Positions 1 through 9,002 of a stretch of 64,000 nucleotides of DNA are shown here, piece after piece; within the stretch, counting starts at the first letter, position 1; every line of letters begins with the position of its first letter. The stretch is from positions 4,111,695 through 4,175,694 of the forward strand of contig NZ_CP137920.1 of NCBI RefSeq assembly GCF_033708015.1. Direction: 5' to 3'. This DNA comes from Proteus vulgaris. GTDB lineage: Bacteria > Pseudomonadota > Gammaproteobacteria > Enterobacterales > Enterobacteriaceae. Both the position numbers and the translations under genes were made by a program. The notes under the pieces are model-generated. The model was given only the letters and a program-made list of their open reading frames with translations, did not search any database and was not told the DNA's origin.

Positions 1-215
1 GTGGTATTCTCGAAGTTCAGCCGACGGGCGTCATTGTACTGGCAGATACAGCGATCCGTGGTCGTGATTTGGATGAAGCGAAAGCGTTGGAATCTAAGCG
101 TAAAGCTGAAGAACACATTCAATCCTCTCATGGTGATGTTGATTATGCTCAAGCATCAGCAGAATTAGCCAAAGCGATTGCAAAACTACGTGTAATCGAA
201 TTGACTCGACGTTGA
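1..215 (+). CDS. atpC: ATP synthase epsilon subunit, C-terminal part
   Basis: The reading frame starting at base 3 is open to a TGA at 213-215 and gives about 70 residues. They match the C-terminal half of enterobacterial AtpC: the end of the beta-sandwich (GILEVQP) and then the two-helix hairpin rich in Ala, Glu and Lys, ending in RVIELTRR. Epsilon is the rotating central-stalk subunit of the F1Fo ATP synthase and its C-terminal helices regulate ATPase activity. The 5' part lies outside the window. AtpC is normally the last gene of the atp operon, and a strong hairpin terminator follows it here. The atpC-glmU-glmS order is the usual enterobacterial one. Confidence 0.95.
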
Positions 216-237
216 TGTAAACAGGCAGTCTATGAAT

Positions 238-274
238 AAAAAAGCCAGTTGGTTCTTCGCTAACTGGCTTTTTT
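238..274 (+). terminator. Rho-independent terminator of the atp operon
   Basis: A 12-base arm at 239-250 (AAAAAGCCAGTT) pairs with 262-273, leaving a short loop and then a T run. It begins 23 bases after the atpC stop, so it very probably ends the atp operon transcript. Confidence 0.85.
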
Positions 275-367
275 GCGTCATGAAATATTTTGTGTGACGA
301 AATATGTAGTATTATTTGGCATAAACAGGTTTACTTGCCATTCTTTACGGGAGTTATCAGGTTAATT

Positions 368-1741
368 ATGTCTAATTCAGCTAAAAGCGTTGTTATTCTT
401 GCTGCGGGAAAAGGCACCCGCATGTATTCACAATTACCTAAAGTTCTTCATAAACTTGCAGGTAAATCCATGGTTCAACATGTGATTGATACCGCCAAGT
501 CATTAGGTGCTCAACAAACACACCTTGTCTATGGGCACGGTGGTGAACTAATGAAAGAAAAATTAGGCTCACAACCTGTTAATTGGGTACTACAAGCAGA
601 GCAACTAGGAACGGGTCACGCAATGCAACAAGCTGCCCCTTTCTTTGCTGATGATGAAGATATCCTGATGCTTTATGGTGATGTTCCACTTATTACCAAA
701 GAAACGTTAGAACGTTTAATTGAAGTGAAACCAGAAGGTGGTATTGGTTTATTAACGGTTATTTTAGATAACCCAACAGGCTATGGTCGTATTGTTCGCG
801 AAAATGGCGAAGTGACCGGCATTATTGAACAAAAAGACGCTTCTGAAGAACAACTCAAAATTACTGAAATCAACACGGGTATTTTAGTCGCAAACGGTGG
901 TGATTTAAAACGTTGGTTAGGTAAGCTCAATAATAACAATGCACAAAAAGAGTATTACATTACTGACATTATCGCATTAGCGCATAAAGAAGGTCGTAAA
1001 ATTGAAACGGCTCATCCTCGTCGTCATAGTGAAATGGAAGGCGTGAATAACCGTTTACAACTGGCTGCATTAGAACGTATTTACCAAACAGAACAGGCCG
1101 AACGCTTATTATTAGAAGGTGTTATGTTGCTTGATCCCGCACGCTTTGATTTACGTGGCACATTAACTCACGGTCAAGATGTTGTGATTGATACTAACGT
1201 TATTATTGAAGGCAATGTGACTTTAGGAAATAACGTTGAAATTGGTACAGGATGTGTCCTGAAAAACTGTGTGATTGGCGATAATTCTATTATTAGCCCT
1301 TATACGGTGATCGAGGATGCAAACTTAGCTCAAGAGTGTACTGTTGGGCCATTTGCGCGCCTTCGTCCAGGTAGTGAATTAGCGGATAAAGCACACGTCG
1401 GTAATTTTGTTGAGATGAAAAAAGCAAGCTTAGGTGTTGGTTCTAAAGCAGGTCATCTGACTTATTTAGGCGATACTGAAGTTGGCGCTAACGTTAATAT
1501 TGGTGCAGGTACGATTACTTGTAACTACGATGGTGCGAATAAATTCAAAACAGTGATTGGTGATGATGTCTTTATTGGTTCAGATACCCAATTAGTGGCG
1601 CCAGTGACGGTTGCTAGTGGAGCAACCATTGGTGCAGGCACAACGCTCACTAAAAACGTGAATGAAAACGAGTTAGTGATCAGTCGAGTTAAGCAAACCC
1701 ATATCACTGGATGGAAACGTCCAGTGAAGAAAAAACAATAA
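368..1741 (+). CDS. glmU: Bifunctional UDP-GlcNAc pyrophosphorylase / glucosamine-1-phosphate acetyltransferase
   Basis: GlmU acetylates glucosamine-1-phosphate and then transfers UMP to give UDP-N-acetylglucosamine, the cytoplasmic precursor of peptidoglycan and lipid A. The N-terminal nucleotidyltransferase has the signature LAAGKGTRM at residues 11-19. From about residue 250 the chain turns into hexapeptide repeats of the left-handed beta-helix acetyltransferase. The ATG at 368 was chosen because it gives 457 residues, close to E. coli GlmU (456), and the homology begins there ([14 protein letters not shown]). The frame is open further upstream, but that extension looks non-coding. glmS follows, separated by a hairpin. 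Confidence 0.97.
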   Translation: MSNSAKSVVILAAGKGTRMYSQLPKVLHKLAGKSMVQHVIDTAKSLGAQQTHLVYGHGGELMKEKLGSQPVNWVLQAEQLGTGHAMQQAAPFFADDEDILMLYGDVPLITKETLERLIEVKPEGGIGLLTVILDNPTGYGRIVRENGEVTGIIEQKDASEEQLKITEINTGILVANGGDLKRWLGKLNNNNAQKEYYITDIIALAHKEGRKIETAHPRRHSEMEGVNNRLQLAALERIYQTEQAERLLLEGVMLLDPARFDLRGTLTHGQDVVIDTNVIIEGNVTLGNNVEIGTGCVLKNCVIGDNSIISPYTVIEDANLAQECTVGPFARLRPGSELADKAHVGNFVEMKKASLGVGSKAGHLTYLGDTEVGANVNIGAGTITCNYDGANKFKTVIGDDVFIGSDTQLVAPVTVASGATIGAGTTLTKNVNENELVISRVKQTHITGWKRPVKKKQ

Positions 1742-1745
1742 TTTT

Positions 1746-1782
1746 AAGAAAAGGGCGTATATTTAATTAACGTCCTTTTCTT
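1746..1782 (+). terminator. Stem-loop terminator between glmU and glmS
   Basis: Arms 1746-1757 and 1771-1782 form a 12-bp stem (AAGAAAAGGGCG with one G-U pair) around a 13-base AT loop. The descending arm is U-rich (CCTTTTCTT), but no long T tract follows. It starts 4 bases after the glmU stop, so it may be a partial terminator or an RNA-processing site. In E. coli the glmUS transcript is cut between the two genes. Confidence 0.6.
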
Positions 1783-1901
1783 GTACGCTATTATTCTAAA
1801 AACAAAAAAATATCCCCACTTTCTACAATGGCTTGGGGAACAAACCAATCAGGTATAAGACATCCAAGTGCGAATAAACGCACAGTTTTAGGAATAACAC
1901 A

Positions 1902-3728
1902 ATGTGTGGAATAGTAGGTGCAGTTGCACAACGCGATATCGCTGAAATCTTAATTGAAGGCTTACGTCGTTTAGAATACCGCGGTTATGATTCTGCGGGT
2001 TTAGCGGTTGTGGATAATGACTGTAAAATGACACGTCTGCGTGAAGTTGGCAAAGTACAAATGCTGGCAGAAGAGGCAGAAAAAACAGAAGTGATTGGTG
2101 GTACAGGTATTGCTCATACACGTTGGGCAACACACGGTGAACCTTGTGAAAATAATGCGCATCCTCATGTATCGGGTACGATTGCAGTTGTACACAATGG
2201 CATTATTGAAAACTACCAAGAACTGAAAGCAGAATTAATTAAAAAAGGATATCAGTTTGCATCTCAAACGGATACCGAAGTCATTGCTCACCTTGTTAAT
2301 TGGGAACAGCGTCAAGGTGGTACATTACGTGAAGTTGTACAACGTGTTATTCCTCAATTACGCGGTGCTTATGGCACTGTCATTATGGACAGCCGCACAC
2401 CTGAACTTCTCGTTGCTGCTCGCTCAGGTAGCCCGCTGGTGGTTGGTCTCGGTGTCGGTGAAAATTTCCTAGCTTCAGACCAATTAGCATTATTACCTGT
2501 CACTCGTCGTTTTATCTACCTTGAAGAAGGCGATATCGTTGAAATTACACGTCGCCATGTTCATATTTTTGATATGAACGGTGAGGAAGTTGTTCGCGAT
2601 ACGATTGAATCTAACGTTCAATACGATGCCGGTGATAAAGGCGTGTATCGTCATTACATGCAAAAAGAGATCTACGAACAACCTCTTGCAATTAAAAATA
2701 CGCTTGAAGGTCGTTTACAGGCTGAAGGTATCGATCTTAGTGAATTAGGTCCTAAAGCAGAAGCGATCTTATCTCAAGTAGAACATATCCAAATTGTTGC
2801 TTGTGGTACATCTTATAATGCAGGAATGGTTTCTCGTTACTGGTTTGAATCTTTAGCGGGTATTCCTTGTGATGTTGAAATTGCATCAGAATATCGTTAT
2901 CGCAAACCCGCAACTCGCCGTAATAGCTTACTGATTACATTATCTCAATCGGGTGAAACCGCGGATACATTAGCGGCTCTGCGTTTATCTAAAGAGTTAG
3001 GCTATTTATCATCATTGGCGATTTGTAATGTGGCAGGATCTTCTTTGGTCCGTGAATCTGAATTTGTCTTGATGACTAAAGCGGGTGCAGAAATCGGTGT
3101 TGCATCGACCAAAGCATTTACAACACAGTTAACTGTTCTATTAATGCTGGTGGCATATATGGGACGTATTAAAGGTGTTACAACATTAGAGCATGAAGTT
3201 TCAGTGGCATTACACGCATTACCAAGCCGCATTGAAAGTATGTTATCGAAAGATAAAGTGATTGAAGCGTTAGCTGAAGACTTCTCAGAAAAAAGCCATG
3301 CCTTATTCTTAGGTCGTGGTGACCAATACCCGATTGCGGTAGAAGGTGCATTAAAGTTAAAAGAGATCTCTTATATTCATGCTGAAGCTTATGCGGCTGG
3401 TGAATTAAAACATGGTCCATTAGCATTAATTGATGCAGATATGCCAGTTATCATCATCGCTCCTAACAATGAATTATTAGAGAAATTAAAATCTAATATC
3501 GAAGAAGTTCGGGCTCGAGGTGGTTTACTGTATGTGTTTGCTGATCAAGATGCAGGCTTTGAAGAAAACGAAACGATGAAGTTAATTTCTTTACCTCATG
3601 TTGAAGATCTGATCGCACCAATTTTCTATACAGTACCATTACAGTTATTGTCTTATCATGTTGCTTTGATTAAAGGCACAGACGTAGACCAACCTCGTAA
3701 CTTAGCAAAATCGGTTACAGTTGAATAA
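1902..3728 (+). CDS. glmS: Glutamine--fructose-6-phosphate aminotransferase (isomerizing)
   Basis: GlmS makes glucosamine-6-phosphate from fructose-6-phosphate and glutamine, the first committed step to UDP-GlcNAc and therefore the partner of GlmU. The protein begins MCGIVGAV, placing the class II glutaminase nucleophile Cys directly after the initiator Met. Two SIS isomerase domains follow, with ACGTSYNAG and SQSGET sugar-phosphate loops, and the C-terminus ends LAKSVTVE. At 608 residues it is full length (E. coli 609). A clear terminator follows at 3769. In enterics the gene is controlled by GlmY/GlmZ small RNAs; nothing here shows that directly. Confidence 0.97.
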   Translation: MCGIVGAVAQRDIAEILIEGLRRLEYRGYDSAGLAVVDNDCKMTRLREVGKVQMLAEEAEKTEVIGGTGIAHTRWATHGEPCENNAHPHVSGTIAVVHNGIIENYQELKAELIKKGYQFASQTDTEVIAHLVNWEQRQGGTLREVVQRVIPQLRGAYGTVIMDSRTPELLVAARSGSPLVVGLGVGENFLASDQLALLPVTRRFIYLEEGDIVEITRRHVHIFDMNGEEVVRDTIESNVQYDAGDKGVYRHYMQKEIYEQPLAIKNTLEGRLQAEGIDLSELGPKAEAILSQVEHIQIVACGTSYNAGMVSRYWFESLAGIPCDVEIASEYRYRKPATRRNSLLITLSQSGETADTLAALRLSKELGYLSSLAICNVAGSSLVRESEFVLMTKAGAEIGVASTKAFTTQLTVLLMLVAYMGRIKGVTTLEHEVSVALHALPSRIESMLSKDKVIEALAEDFSEKSHALFLGRGDQYPIAVEGALKLKEISYIHAEAYAAGELKHGPLALIDADMPVIIIAPNNELLEKLKSNIEEVRARGGLLYVFADQDAGFEENETMKLISLPHVEDLIAPIFYTVPLQLLSYHVALIKGTDVDQPRNLAKSVTVE

Positions 3729-3768
3729 AAATTAGCTTTTTATAAATAATTTATTGTTATTTATACTT

Positions 3769-3806
3769 AAACCCAGTGAAATCTTAATTGAATCACTGGG
3801 TTTTTT
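3769..3806 (+). terminator. Rho-independent terminator of glmS
   Basis: The arm AACCCAGTGA at 3769 pairs with TCACTGGGTT near 3792-3801 and is followed by T residues. It lies about 40 bases after the glmS stop. Confidence 0.85.
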
Positions 3807-4554
3807 ATTATGTTTATAGTGTTTTTCGTCTTTAGTTATAAATAATATTTATTAAATAAGGCTAGCGTTGTGAATTAACAACAATCTTAGTAATAATAAT
3901 ATTTAATAATTATTGATGAAGAGATCTTAACTTATAGAACAAATCACTAAAGTTAAACCGCTTATTCAATAGGAATGTTTATTTACCTTTTCTAGGAATA
4001 AAATATTAAATGGTAAAATCTAAAATATATTTTAGATTTTAAAAATAAATAAAGGTATTTATTGTAATGTATTGTTTTTTAATGTTTTTTGTTTTTTTTA
4101 TTAAAATAATTTTTTATAAATATTATGCTTTAATTTAAATTTTTATTATATTTATGTTTTATTCTTTCTGTATTAATTTGATTTAGAGAAGTGTTAATTT
4201 ATGTTTTATTTGGTTTTATTTGTCTAATTTATTATTTAAATAGTCAAGTAATATTCAGGTTAATTATCTTATCTCATCCGACCCCCTATTCAGGAGTTAT
4301 ATTTCTTTAAATTGCGGTTTATCGCTAGTTTGATTAATTGTTGTTATGGTTTTAAAAAATAGATGCAATCATATTAAATATATGTAAAGTTTAAGGTTGT
4401 TTTATTTATTAATAAATAATGAAAATTACAAATTAGCGCTAATGAGCGTTATTTAGCATTTTATTGCAGTTTATAAGCGAGTTCTTTCAGGAGAAATAAA
4501 GCTCAAAAGCAAGCTAAGAAAAACTGCAAATTATAATTACAAGAGGTAAGAGAA
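3807..4554. other. AT-rich intergenic region before the M20 peptidase gene
   Basis: About 750 bases with very low G+C and no credible reading frame. It contains the perfect 28-base palindrome at 4014-4041 (listed separately) and a small dyad TTAGCGCTAA at 4433-4442 that could be an operator for the downstream gene. It presumably carries the promoter for the 4555-7104 pair. No RNA gene was recognised. Confidence 0.6.
4014..4041. repeat. Perfect 28-bp palindrome
   Basis: Two perfect 13-base arms (TAAAATCTAAAAT and its complement) flank a 2-base AT centre. There is no T tract on either side, so it does not look like a terminator. It lies in a gene-free region about 510 bases before the peptidase gene, and its function is unknown. 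Confidence 0.7.
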
Positions 4555-5688
4555 ATGCAAAACACAATTAATTCACAATACAATGAAATGGTTGAATTTT
4601 TAAAAGAATTAGTGAACACAGAAAGCGGATCTTATGATAAAGAGGGCGTTGATGCTGTTGCTAATTTACTGATTCAACGTTATGAGCAATTAGGCTTTAT
4701 TGTTGAGGTTTTTAATAATGAAAAACTGGGCAATAATTATCGCTTAGTTCATAAAGAAGCCAAAGATCCACAGATTTTCATAGCTGCTCATCTTGATACT
4801 GTTTTTCCTAAAGGAACAGTGGCAGAACGCCCATTTAGTATCGAAGATACTCGTGCTTATGGCCCTGGTGTTATTGATATGAAAGCCAGCCATGTTCTGA
4901 CTTATTATGCTATCAATGCACTTATGCAATCAGGTAATAATGCTTATAAAAATGTTGAAATCTTCTTAAATTGTGATGAAGAAATTGGCTCAAAAACTTC
5001 TCGTGGTCTGATTGAACAGTATGCCAAAAATAAATCCTATGCCTTAGTGATGGAGCCAGCTCGTGCTAATGGAGCGATTGTGAGTGCGCGTCGAGGTGTG
5101 GGAACTTATGAGCTTTTAATTGAAGGTAAAGCATCTCACTCTGGTATTGCACCAGAAGCGGGAATTAGCGCTATTCAAGAGCTCTCTTATAAAATCCAAG
5201 CATTACACGCACTTTCTCGTCATGATGACGGCCTTTCTGTCAACGTAGGATTGATTTCTGGTGGTACATCCGTTAATACCGTCGCACCTAATGCGCGTGC
5301 TGAGATTGACGTTCGTATTTCAACCGATGAGCAAGGTGTTGAAATTGATAAACTTGTAAGAGAAATATGCAGCAAACCTGTATTAGAAGGAATTAAGCTT
5401 ACACTTAATGGTGGTATTAATCGCCCTCCTATGGTTAAAACACCTGAAAGTAGTGCATTAATTGACATCATCAAAGAGCAAGCTCGTCTACTTGGTCTTG
5501 ATATTGAAGATATTTCAACAGGTGGTGGCTCTGATGCTTCGTTTACAGCAGGGGTTGGCACACCTAGTGTAGATGGTTTAGGCCCTATTGGGGGATATCA
5601 ACACAGCGATAAAGAATATATTGATTTGCCTTCATTAACCGAAAGAACGGTGCTATTTGCCAATATTTTAAAGCGCTTGTCTCAATAA
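4555..5688 (+). CDS. M20 family metallopeptidase (carboxypeptidase G2-like)
   Basis: A zinc-dependent exopeptidase or amidohydrolase of the M20 (ArgE/DapE/CPG2) family, 377 residues, with no signal peptide and so probably cytoplasmic. Visible metal and catalytic positions are His79 and Asp81 (AAHLDT), Asp108 (GPGVIDMK), Glu142-Glu143 (CDEEIG), Glu167 (VMEPAR) and a C-terminal His near residue 353 (GYQHSD). The dimerisation domain lies between. The spacing of motifs is most like glutamate carboxypeptidases of the CPG2 group. The stop is 9 bases before the next gene, a YfcC-type carrier, so the pair probably takes up and cleaves a peptide or acylated amino acid. The exact substrate cannot be read from the sequence. 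Confidence 0.85.
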   Translation: MQNTINSQYNEMVEFLKELVNTESGSYDKEGVDAVANLLIQRYEQLGFIVEVFNNEKLGNNYRLVHKEAKDPQIFIAAHLDTVFPKGTVAERPFSIEDTRAYGPGVIDMKASHVLTYYAINALMQSGNNAYKNVEIFLNCDEEIGSKTSRGLIEQYAKNKSYALVMEPARANGAIVSARRGVGTYELLIEGKASHSGIAPEAGISAIQELSYKIQALHALSRHDDGLSVNVGLISGGTSVNTVAPNARAEIDVRISTDEQGVEIDKLVREICSKPVLEGIKLTLNGGINRPPMVKTPESSALIDIIKEQARLLGLDIEDISTGGGSDASFTAGVGTPSVDGLGPIGGYQHSDKEYIDLPSLTERTVLFANILKRLSQ

Positions 5689-5697
5689 GGTGAATGT

Positions 5698-7104
5698 ATG
5701 GATAAGAATAAAAAAATAAAATGGGCTATGCCTGATGCTTTTATTATTATTTTTGGCATCGTTATCTTAGCCGCTATTGCAACTTATTTAATTCCTGCAG
5801 GCACTTATGAACGCGAAACAGTAAATGGACTAAATCGTGTTGTACCGGGTAGTTTTGGTTATGTTGACCAAAACCCTGCATCATTAATGGATGTTTTTTA
5901 TGCCATTCCTGTGGGATTGAAGCAGTCAGCGAGTATTATTTTTCTGATCTTTATGATTGGTGGTGCGATTGCTATTTATGATAGAACGCGCGCTATTGAT
6001 TCAGGGATCAATGCGTTAATTGTCAAAACAAAAGGTAATTATCAAGCACTGATTATTACCGTTGCATTTATATTTGGAATGCTTTCATCATTAGGATTGG
6101 CTGCAAATGCGGTTATTGCTTTTATTCCAATAGGAATAGCCCTTTCGCGTTCGATGAAATTAGATGCCATAACGGGAGTTGCTGTTGTTTACCTAGGATA
6201 TTATGCAGGAAATGCAGTCGGTGTTTTAGATCCTACTATTTTAGGTACAGCACAAACTTTAGCTGAAGTGCCTTTATTTTCAGGTGTGATTTTTAGAATT
6301 GTATTATTCTCAGTTCTGATTGTGGTCACTATTGCTTATATTGTTTGGTATGCAAGACGTATCGCGAATAATCCAGCTAAAAGTTATATGTATGGACTAG
6401 CAACAGATGATCCTGATTATGATGCTAACAAAGATCAAACCGTGGACGGTACTTTCTCTTTAATACAGAAATTGAGTCTTGTGGTCTTTATTGCATTTAT
6501 TGGATTGTTTTTATACGGTGCATTTGAGTATAAATGGGGAATTGAGCACTTATCTGCCATCTTTATTATGATGAGTGTTGTGGTTGCGGCGATGTTTAAA
6601 ATTTCCCCTAATGACTATATAAAAACCTTTATGAAAGGCGCTCAGTCCTTAGTTTATGGTGCATTGGTCGTCGGTATTGCAAGAGCTGTGATTGTTATTT
6701 TAGATGAAGGTCGTGTATTGGATTCTATTGTTCAAGCCACACTCGTTCCATTACAGCAAACCTCTCATTTTTGGGGAGCACAGTTACTTTATTTATTTAA
6801 TTTATTATTTAATTTATTGGTAACATCAGGAACCGGACAAGCTTCTATAGTGATGCCAATTATGGTACCTATCTTAGATATCTTGGATCTCACTCGCCAA
6901 ACTGGTGTCTTGATCCTTAAATTAGGCGATGGATTTACTAACATAATTACACCAACATCTGGCGTATTAATGGCGGTATTGGCCGTAGGAAAAGTGCCTT
7001 GGACTCGTTGGGTTAAATTTGTTTTCCCTATCTTGATGGTTTGGACCGTGATTGGTATGGCGGCGATTGGTATCGCAACCGCTATTAGCTATGGCCCTGT
7101 CTGA
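5698..7104 (+). CDS. YfcC family (DcuC/ArcD-like) membrane carrier
   Basis: A 468-residue inner-membrane protein with about 12 hydrophobic segments. The start (MDKNKKIKWAMPDAFIIIF), the YLIPAGTYER stretch and the GLAANAVIAFIPIG region are typical of YfcC proteins, a branch of C4-dicarboxylate and basic-amino-acid carriers often annotated as arginine/ornithine-like antiporters. It is co-transcribed with the M20 peptidase (9-base gap), and a terminator follows the stop. Members of this family often sit next to M20 peptidases, which suggests transport of a peptide, an acyl-amino acid or a released amino acid. Substrate and direction are inferred only from context. Confidence 0.82.
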   Translation: MDKNKKIKWAMPDAFIIIFGIVILAAIATYLIPAGTYERETVNGLNRVVPGSFGYVDQNPASLMDVFYAIPVGLKQSASIIFLIFMIGGAIAIYDRTRAIDSGINALIVKTKGNYQALIITVAFIFGMLSSLGLAANAVIAFIPIGIALSRSMKLDAITGVAVVYLGYYAGNAVGVLDPTILGTAQTLAEVPLFSGVIFRIVLFSVLIVVTIAYIVWYARRIANNPAKSYMYGLATDDPDYDANKDQTVDGTFSLIQKLSLVVFIAFIGLFLYGAFEYKWGIEHLSAIFIMMSVVVAAMFKISPNDYIKTFMKGAQSLVYGALVVGIARAVIVILDEGRVLDSIVQATLVPLQQTSHFWGAQLLYLFNLLFNLLVTSGTGQASIVMPIMVPILDILDLTRQTGVLILKLGDGFTNIITPTSGVLMAVLAVGKVPWTRWVKFVFPILMVWTVIGMAAIGIATAISYGPV

Positions 7105-7114
7105 TTTATAAAAT

Positions 7115-7147
7115 AAAATAGCCGCATATAATAAGCGGCTATTTTTT
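7115..7147. terminator. Terminator between the carrier gene and tetR-like gene
   Basis: The arm AAATAGCCGC near 7117-7125 pairs with GCGGCTATTT near 7134-7143 and is followed by T residues on the + strand. It lies between the convergent stops of the carrier (+) and the repressor (-), so it may serve both. Confidence 0.8.
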
Positions 7148-7152
7148 CAATT

Positions 7153-7785
7153 CTAATTAATTTGATGTTGAAACCCTAAAATAAGTTGTTCTAATCCAAA
7201 ATCAAAACGATGGGCAAAATCATCAGCAAAAAGAATATCTCTTGCTTGCCAAGTTTGTGGAAATTTATCTTGAACTAACTGTTTAAATGCTTCTCTTTTA
7301 TGGGTTATCTCTTCTTTTTCAATGAGCATGACAGATTGCTGTTCTATACAGCAACCTAAAATAAAGTAGAGTAAAGTCATTGTCATTTTGCTCGCTAATT
7401 CAGCAGATGCACCAGACTGCATAATGGCACTAATAAAAGTATTATTAATGCGTAAGACATTTTCAGAGATCACATAAGTACCCGCAAAGACCCTAGCACC
7501 ATCTCTATGGCGTAAAAATGCATTTCTTAAATCATAAGCAAGCTGCTTACAATCTTTTTGCCAATGATGTTTCAATTCAAAATTGATCGCAACATCACTC
7601 ACGATTCTGTCGGCGATACCTTCAATTAATGTCTGTTTATTATCGAAATGCCAATAAAGAGAGGCCGCTTTTATTTGTAAAGCATCCGCAAGTTTGCGCA
7701 TGGTTAAACCTTCAATACCTTCTGATTCTAGTAATGAAATAGCAGTATCTAGGATTTTTAACCGATCAATTTTAGGGCTTTTCAT
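7153..7785 (-). CDS. TetR family transcriptional repressor of the adjacent efflux pump
   Basis: A 210-residue regulator with the TetR DNA-binding domain at the N-terminus. The helix-turn-helix lies at about residues 27-47 (LTMRKLADAL to SLYWHF). The ligand domain resembles true tetracycline repressors, including the phrase HRDGARVFAGT, which parallels the HRDGAKV motif of TetR. It is transcribed away from an EmrA-like / MFS efflux pair. The 116-base gap holds two copies of a TetO-like dyad (7813-7825 and 7845-7857), so it most likely represses both itself and the pump. The inducer is unknown: similarity to TetR does not prove tetracycline binding. Confidence 0.88.
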   Translation of the reverse strand: MKSPKIDRLKILDTAISLLESEGIEGLTMRKLADALQIKAASLYWHFDNKQTLIEGIADRIVSDVAINFELKHHWQKDCKQLAYDLRNAFLRHRDGARVFAGTYVISENVLRINNTFISAIMQSGASAELASKMTMTLLYFILGCCIEQQSVMLIEKEEITHKREAFKQLVQDKFPQTWQARDILFADDFAHRFDFGLEQLILGFQHQIN

Positions 7786-7812
7786 AAATAATTCTCATTT
7801 CCTCTTTTCTAT

Positions 7813-7825
7813 CTAACAATGTTAG
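7813..7825. promoter_or_regulatory. TetO-like operator, copy 1
   Basis: The 13-base dyad CTAACAATGTTAG has 5-base arms around a 3-base centre, the same geometry as TetO (CTATCATTGATAG). An identical copy lies 32 bases away, about three helical turns. It sits between the divergent repressor and efflux genes. Confidence 0.75.
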
Positions 7826-7844
7826 TTTAACATATTTCCTAAGA

Positions 7845-7857
7845 CTAACAATGTTAG
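7845..7857. promoter_or_regulatory. TetO-like operator, copy 2
   Basis: Identical core to copy 1. The flanks (ATCT on one side, AGTC on the other) are arranged so that the two sites face each other as an inverted pair, matching the two divergent promoters they would control. Confidence 0.75.
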
Positions 7858-7901
7858 ATTGGTGGTTTGATTAAGTAAAAAAGTACTATTTAGGGGGATA
7901 A

Positions 7902-9002
7902 ATGGAAAATAAACCATTAAAAAAAGAAAGAATAATGCAATTTATCATGAGTTATACGCCTTGGATTGCTGTTATTTTTGTCATCATTTTTATTGTTGTA
8001 GCGACATTAGATTGGGACAAATGGTGGAGTGATGCCCGTTATCAAACAACTGATAATGCCTATGTTAAAACAGATCCCACTATTTTAAAGTCTCGTGTAA
8101 CTGGATTTATTTCTGAAATAAAAAAAGAAGATTATCAAATAGTTAAGCAGAATGAAGTGATAGCTAGTATTAATAATGATGAACAATTACTGAATAAAGA
8201 AGTGGCTATTGCAGAATTAAAAAAAGCACAATTACAATTTGATAATTTAAAAGAAGAGATAAAAGCTGTTGAGCTTAATATAGACATATTACGTAATCGT
8301 TATGAAGCTACAATGATTGATGTTGCGCAAGCAAAGCGCAATCCTTTATTACGAAAAGAGTTAATTAAGAGTGGTGCTATTACTCAACAAAATTATCTTG
8401 ATGCACAATCTGATTTACAACGTCTAATCAAATTACAAGATGCATCTAAACATGAATGGGAACAAGCTCAGCAATCATTAGTATTATTGAAAGCACAAGA
8501 ACAAATTCGTTTAACAGAAAAAAATATAGCTCAAACTCAGTATCAACAGACTGAAACGGAACTGACTTATACAACGATTAAAGCGCCTTTTGATGCACAG
8601 TTAAATAAAATAAAGGTCAATATAGGAAGTTTGGTCACATCGGGTACAGAAATTGTGACGCTAACACCTTTGGATCGTATCTATATTATTGCTAATTTAA
8701 AAGAAACGCAGATAAAAAGAGTGCTTCCAGATCAGCTTGTTACTATAAAAATAGATGCGTTTCCTAATGAAATATTCAAAGGAAAAGTTCGTTATATTGG
8801 CGCTCAAAGTAGTGGTGAATCAGCTCTTATTCCAGCAGATAATGCCAGTGGTAATTTTACTAAAGTCGTACAACGTATTCCTGTTTATATCACTTTCGAT
8901 AATAACAATAAGTTATTAGCTAAATTGCGTGCAGGCATGTCCGTGCAAGTAAAAATAGACACAGAAAGTTTATCTATAAAGGCGATTGATGATGAGGCTT
9001 AA
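7902..9002 (+). CDS. HlyD/EmrA-type membrane fusion protein
   Basis: The periplasmic adaptor of a tripartite efflux pump, 366 residues. A single N-terminal membrane anchor (about residues 17-35) is followed by the barrel-sandwich (lipoyl-like) half-motif around DNAYVKTDPTILKSRVTGFI. A long Gln/Glu/Lys-rich coiled coil spans about residues 95-210, and the second half-motif (YTTIKAPFDAQL) then leads into beta-barrel domains. This is the EmrA order, joining an inner-membrane MFS pump to an outer-membrane channel. No TolC-like gene is present, so a genomic TolC is assumed. A GGGG-containing ribosome site precedes the ATG. It overlaps the next gene, so the two are translationally coupled. Confidence 0.87.
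   Translation: MENKPLKKERIMQFIMSYTPWIAVIFVIIFIVVATLDWDKWWSDARYQTTDNAYVKTDPTILKSRVTGFISEIKKEDYQIVKQNEVIASINNDEQLLNKEVAIAELKKAQLQFDNLKEEIKAVELNIDILRNRYEATMIDVAQAKRNPLLRKELIKSGAITQQNYLDAQSDLQRLIKLQDASKHEWEQAQQSLVLLKAQEQIRLTEKNIAQTQYQQTETELTYTTIKAPFDAQLNKIKVNIGSLVTSGTEIVTLTPLDRIYIIANLKETQIKRVLPDQLVTIKIDAFPNEIFKGKVRYIGAQSSGESALIPADNASGNFTKVVQRIPVYITFDNNNKLLAKLRAGMSVQVKIDTESLSIKAIDDEA

Noticed and set aside
290..367. N-terminal extension of GlmU starting at 290
   Set aside because: The extra 26 residues have no family similarity; starting at 368 gives the expected 457-residue length.
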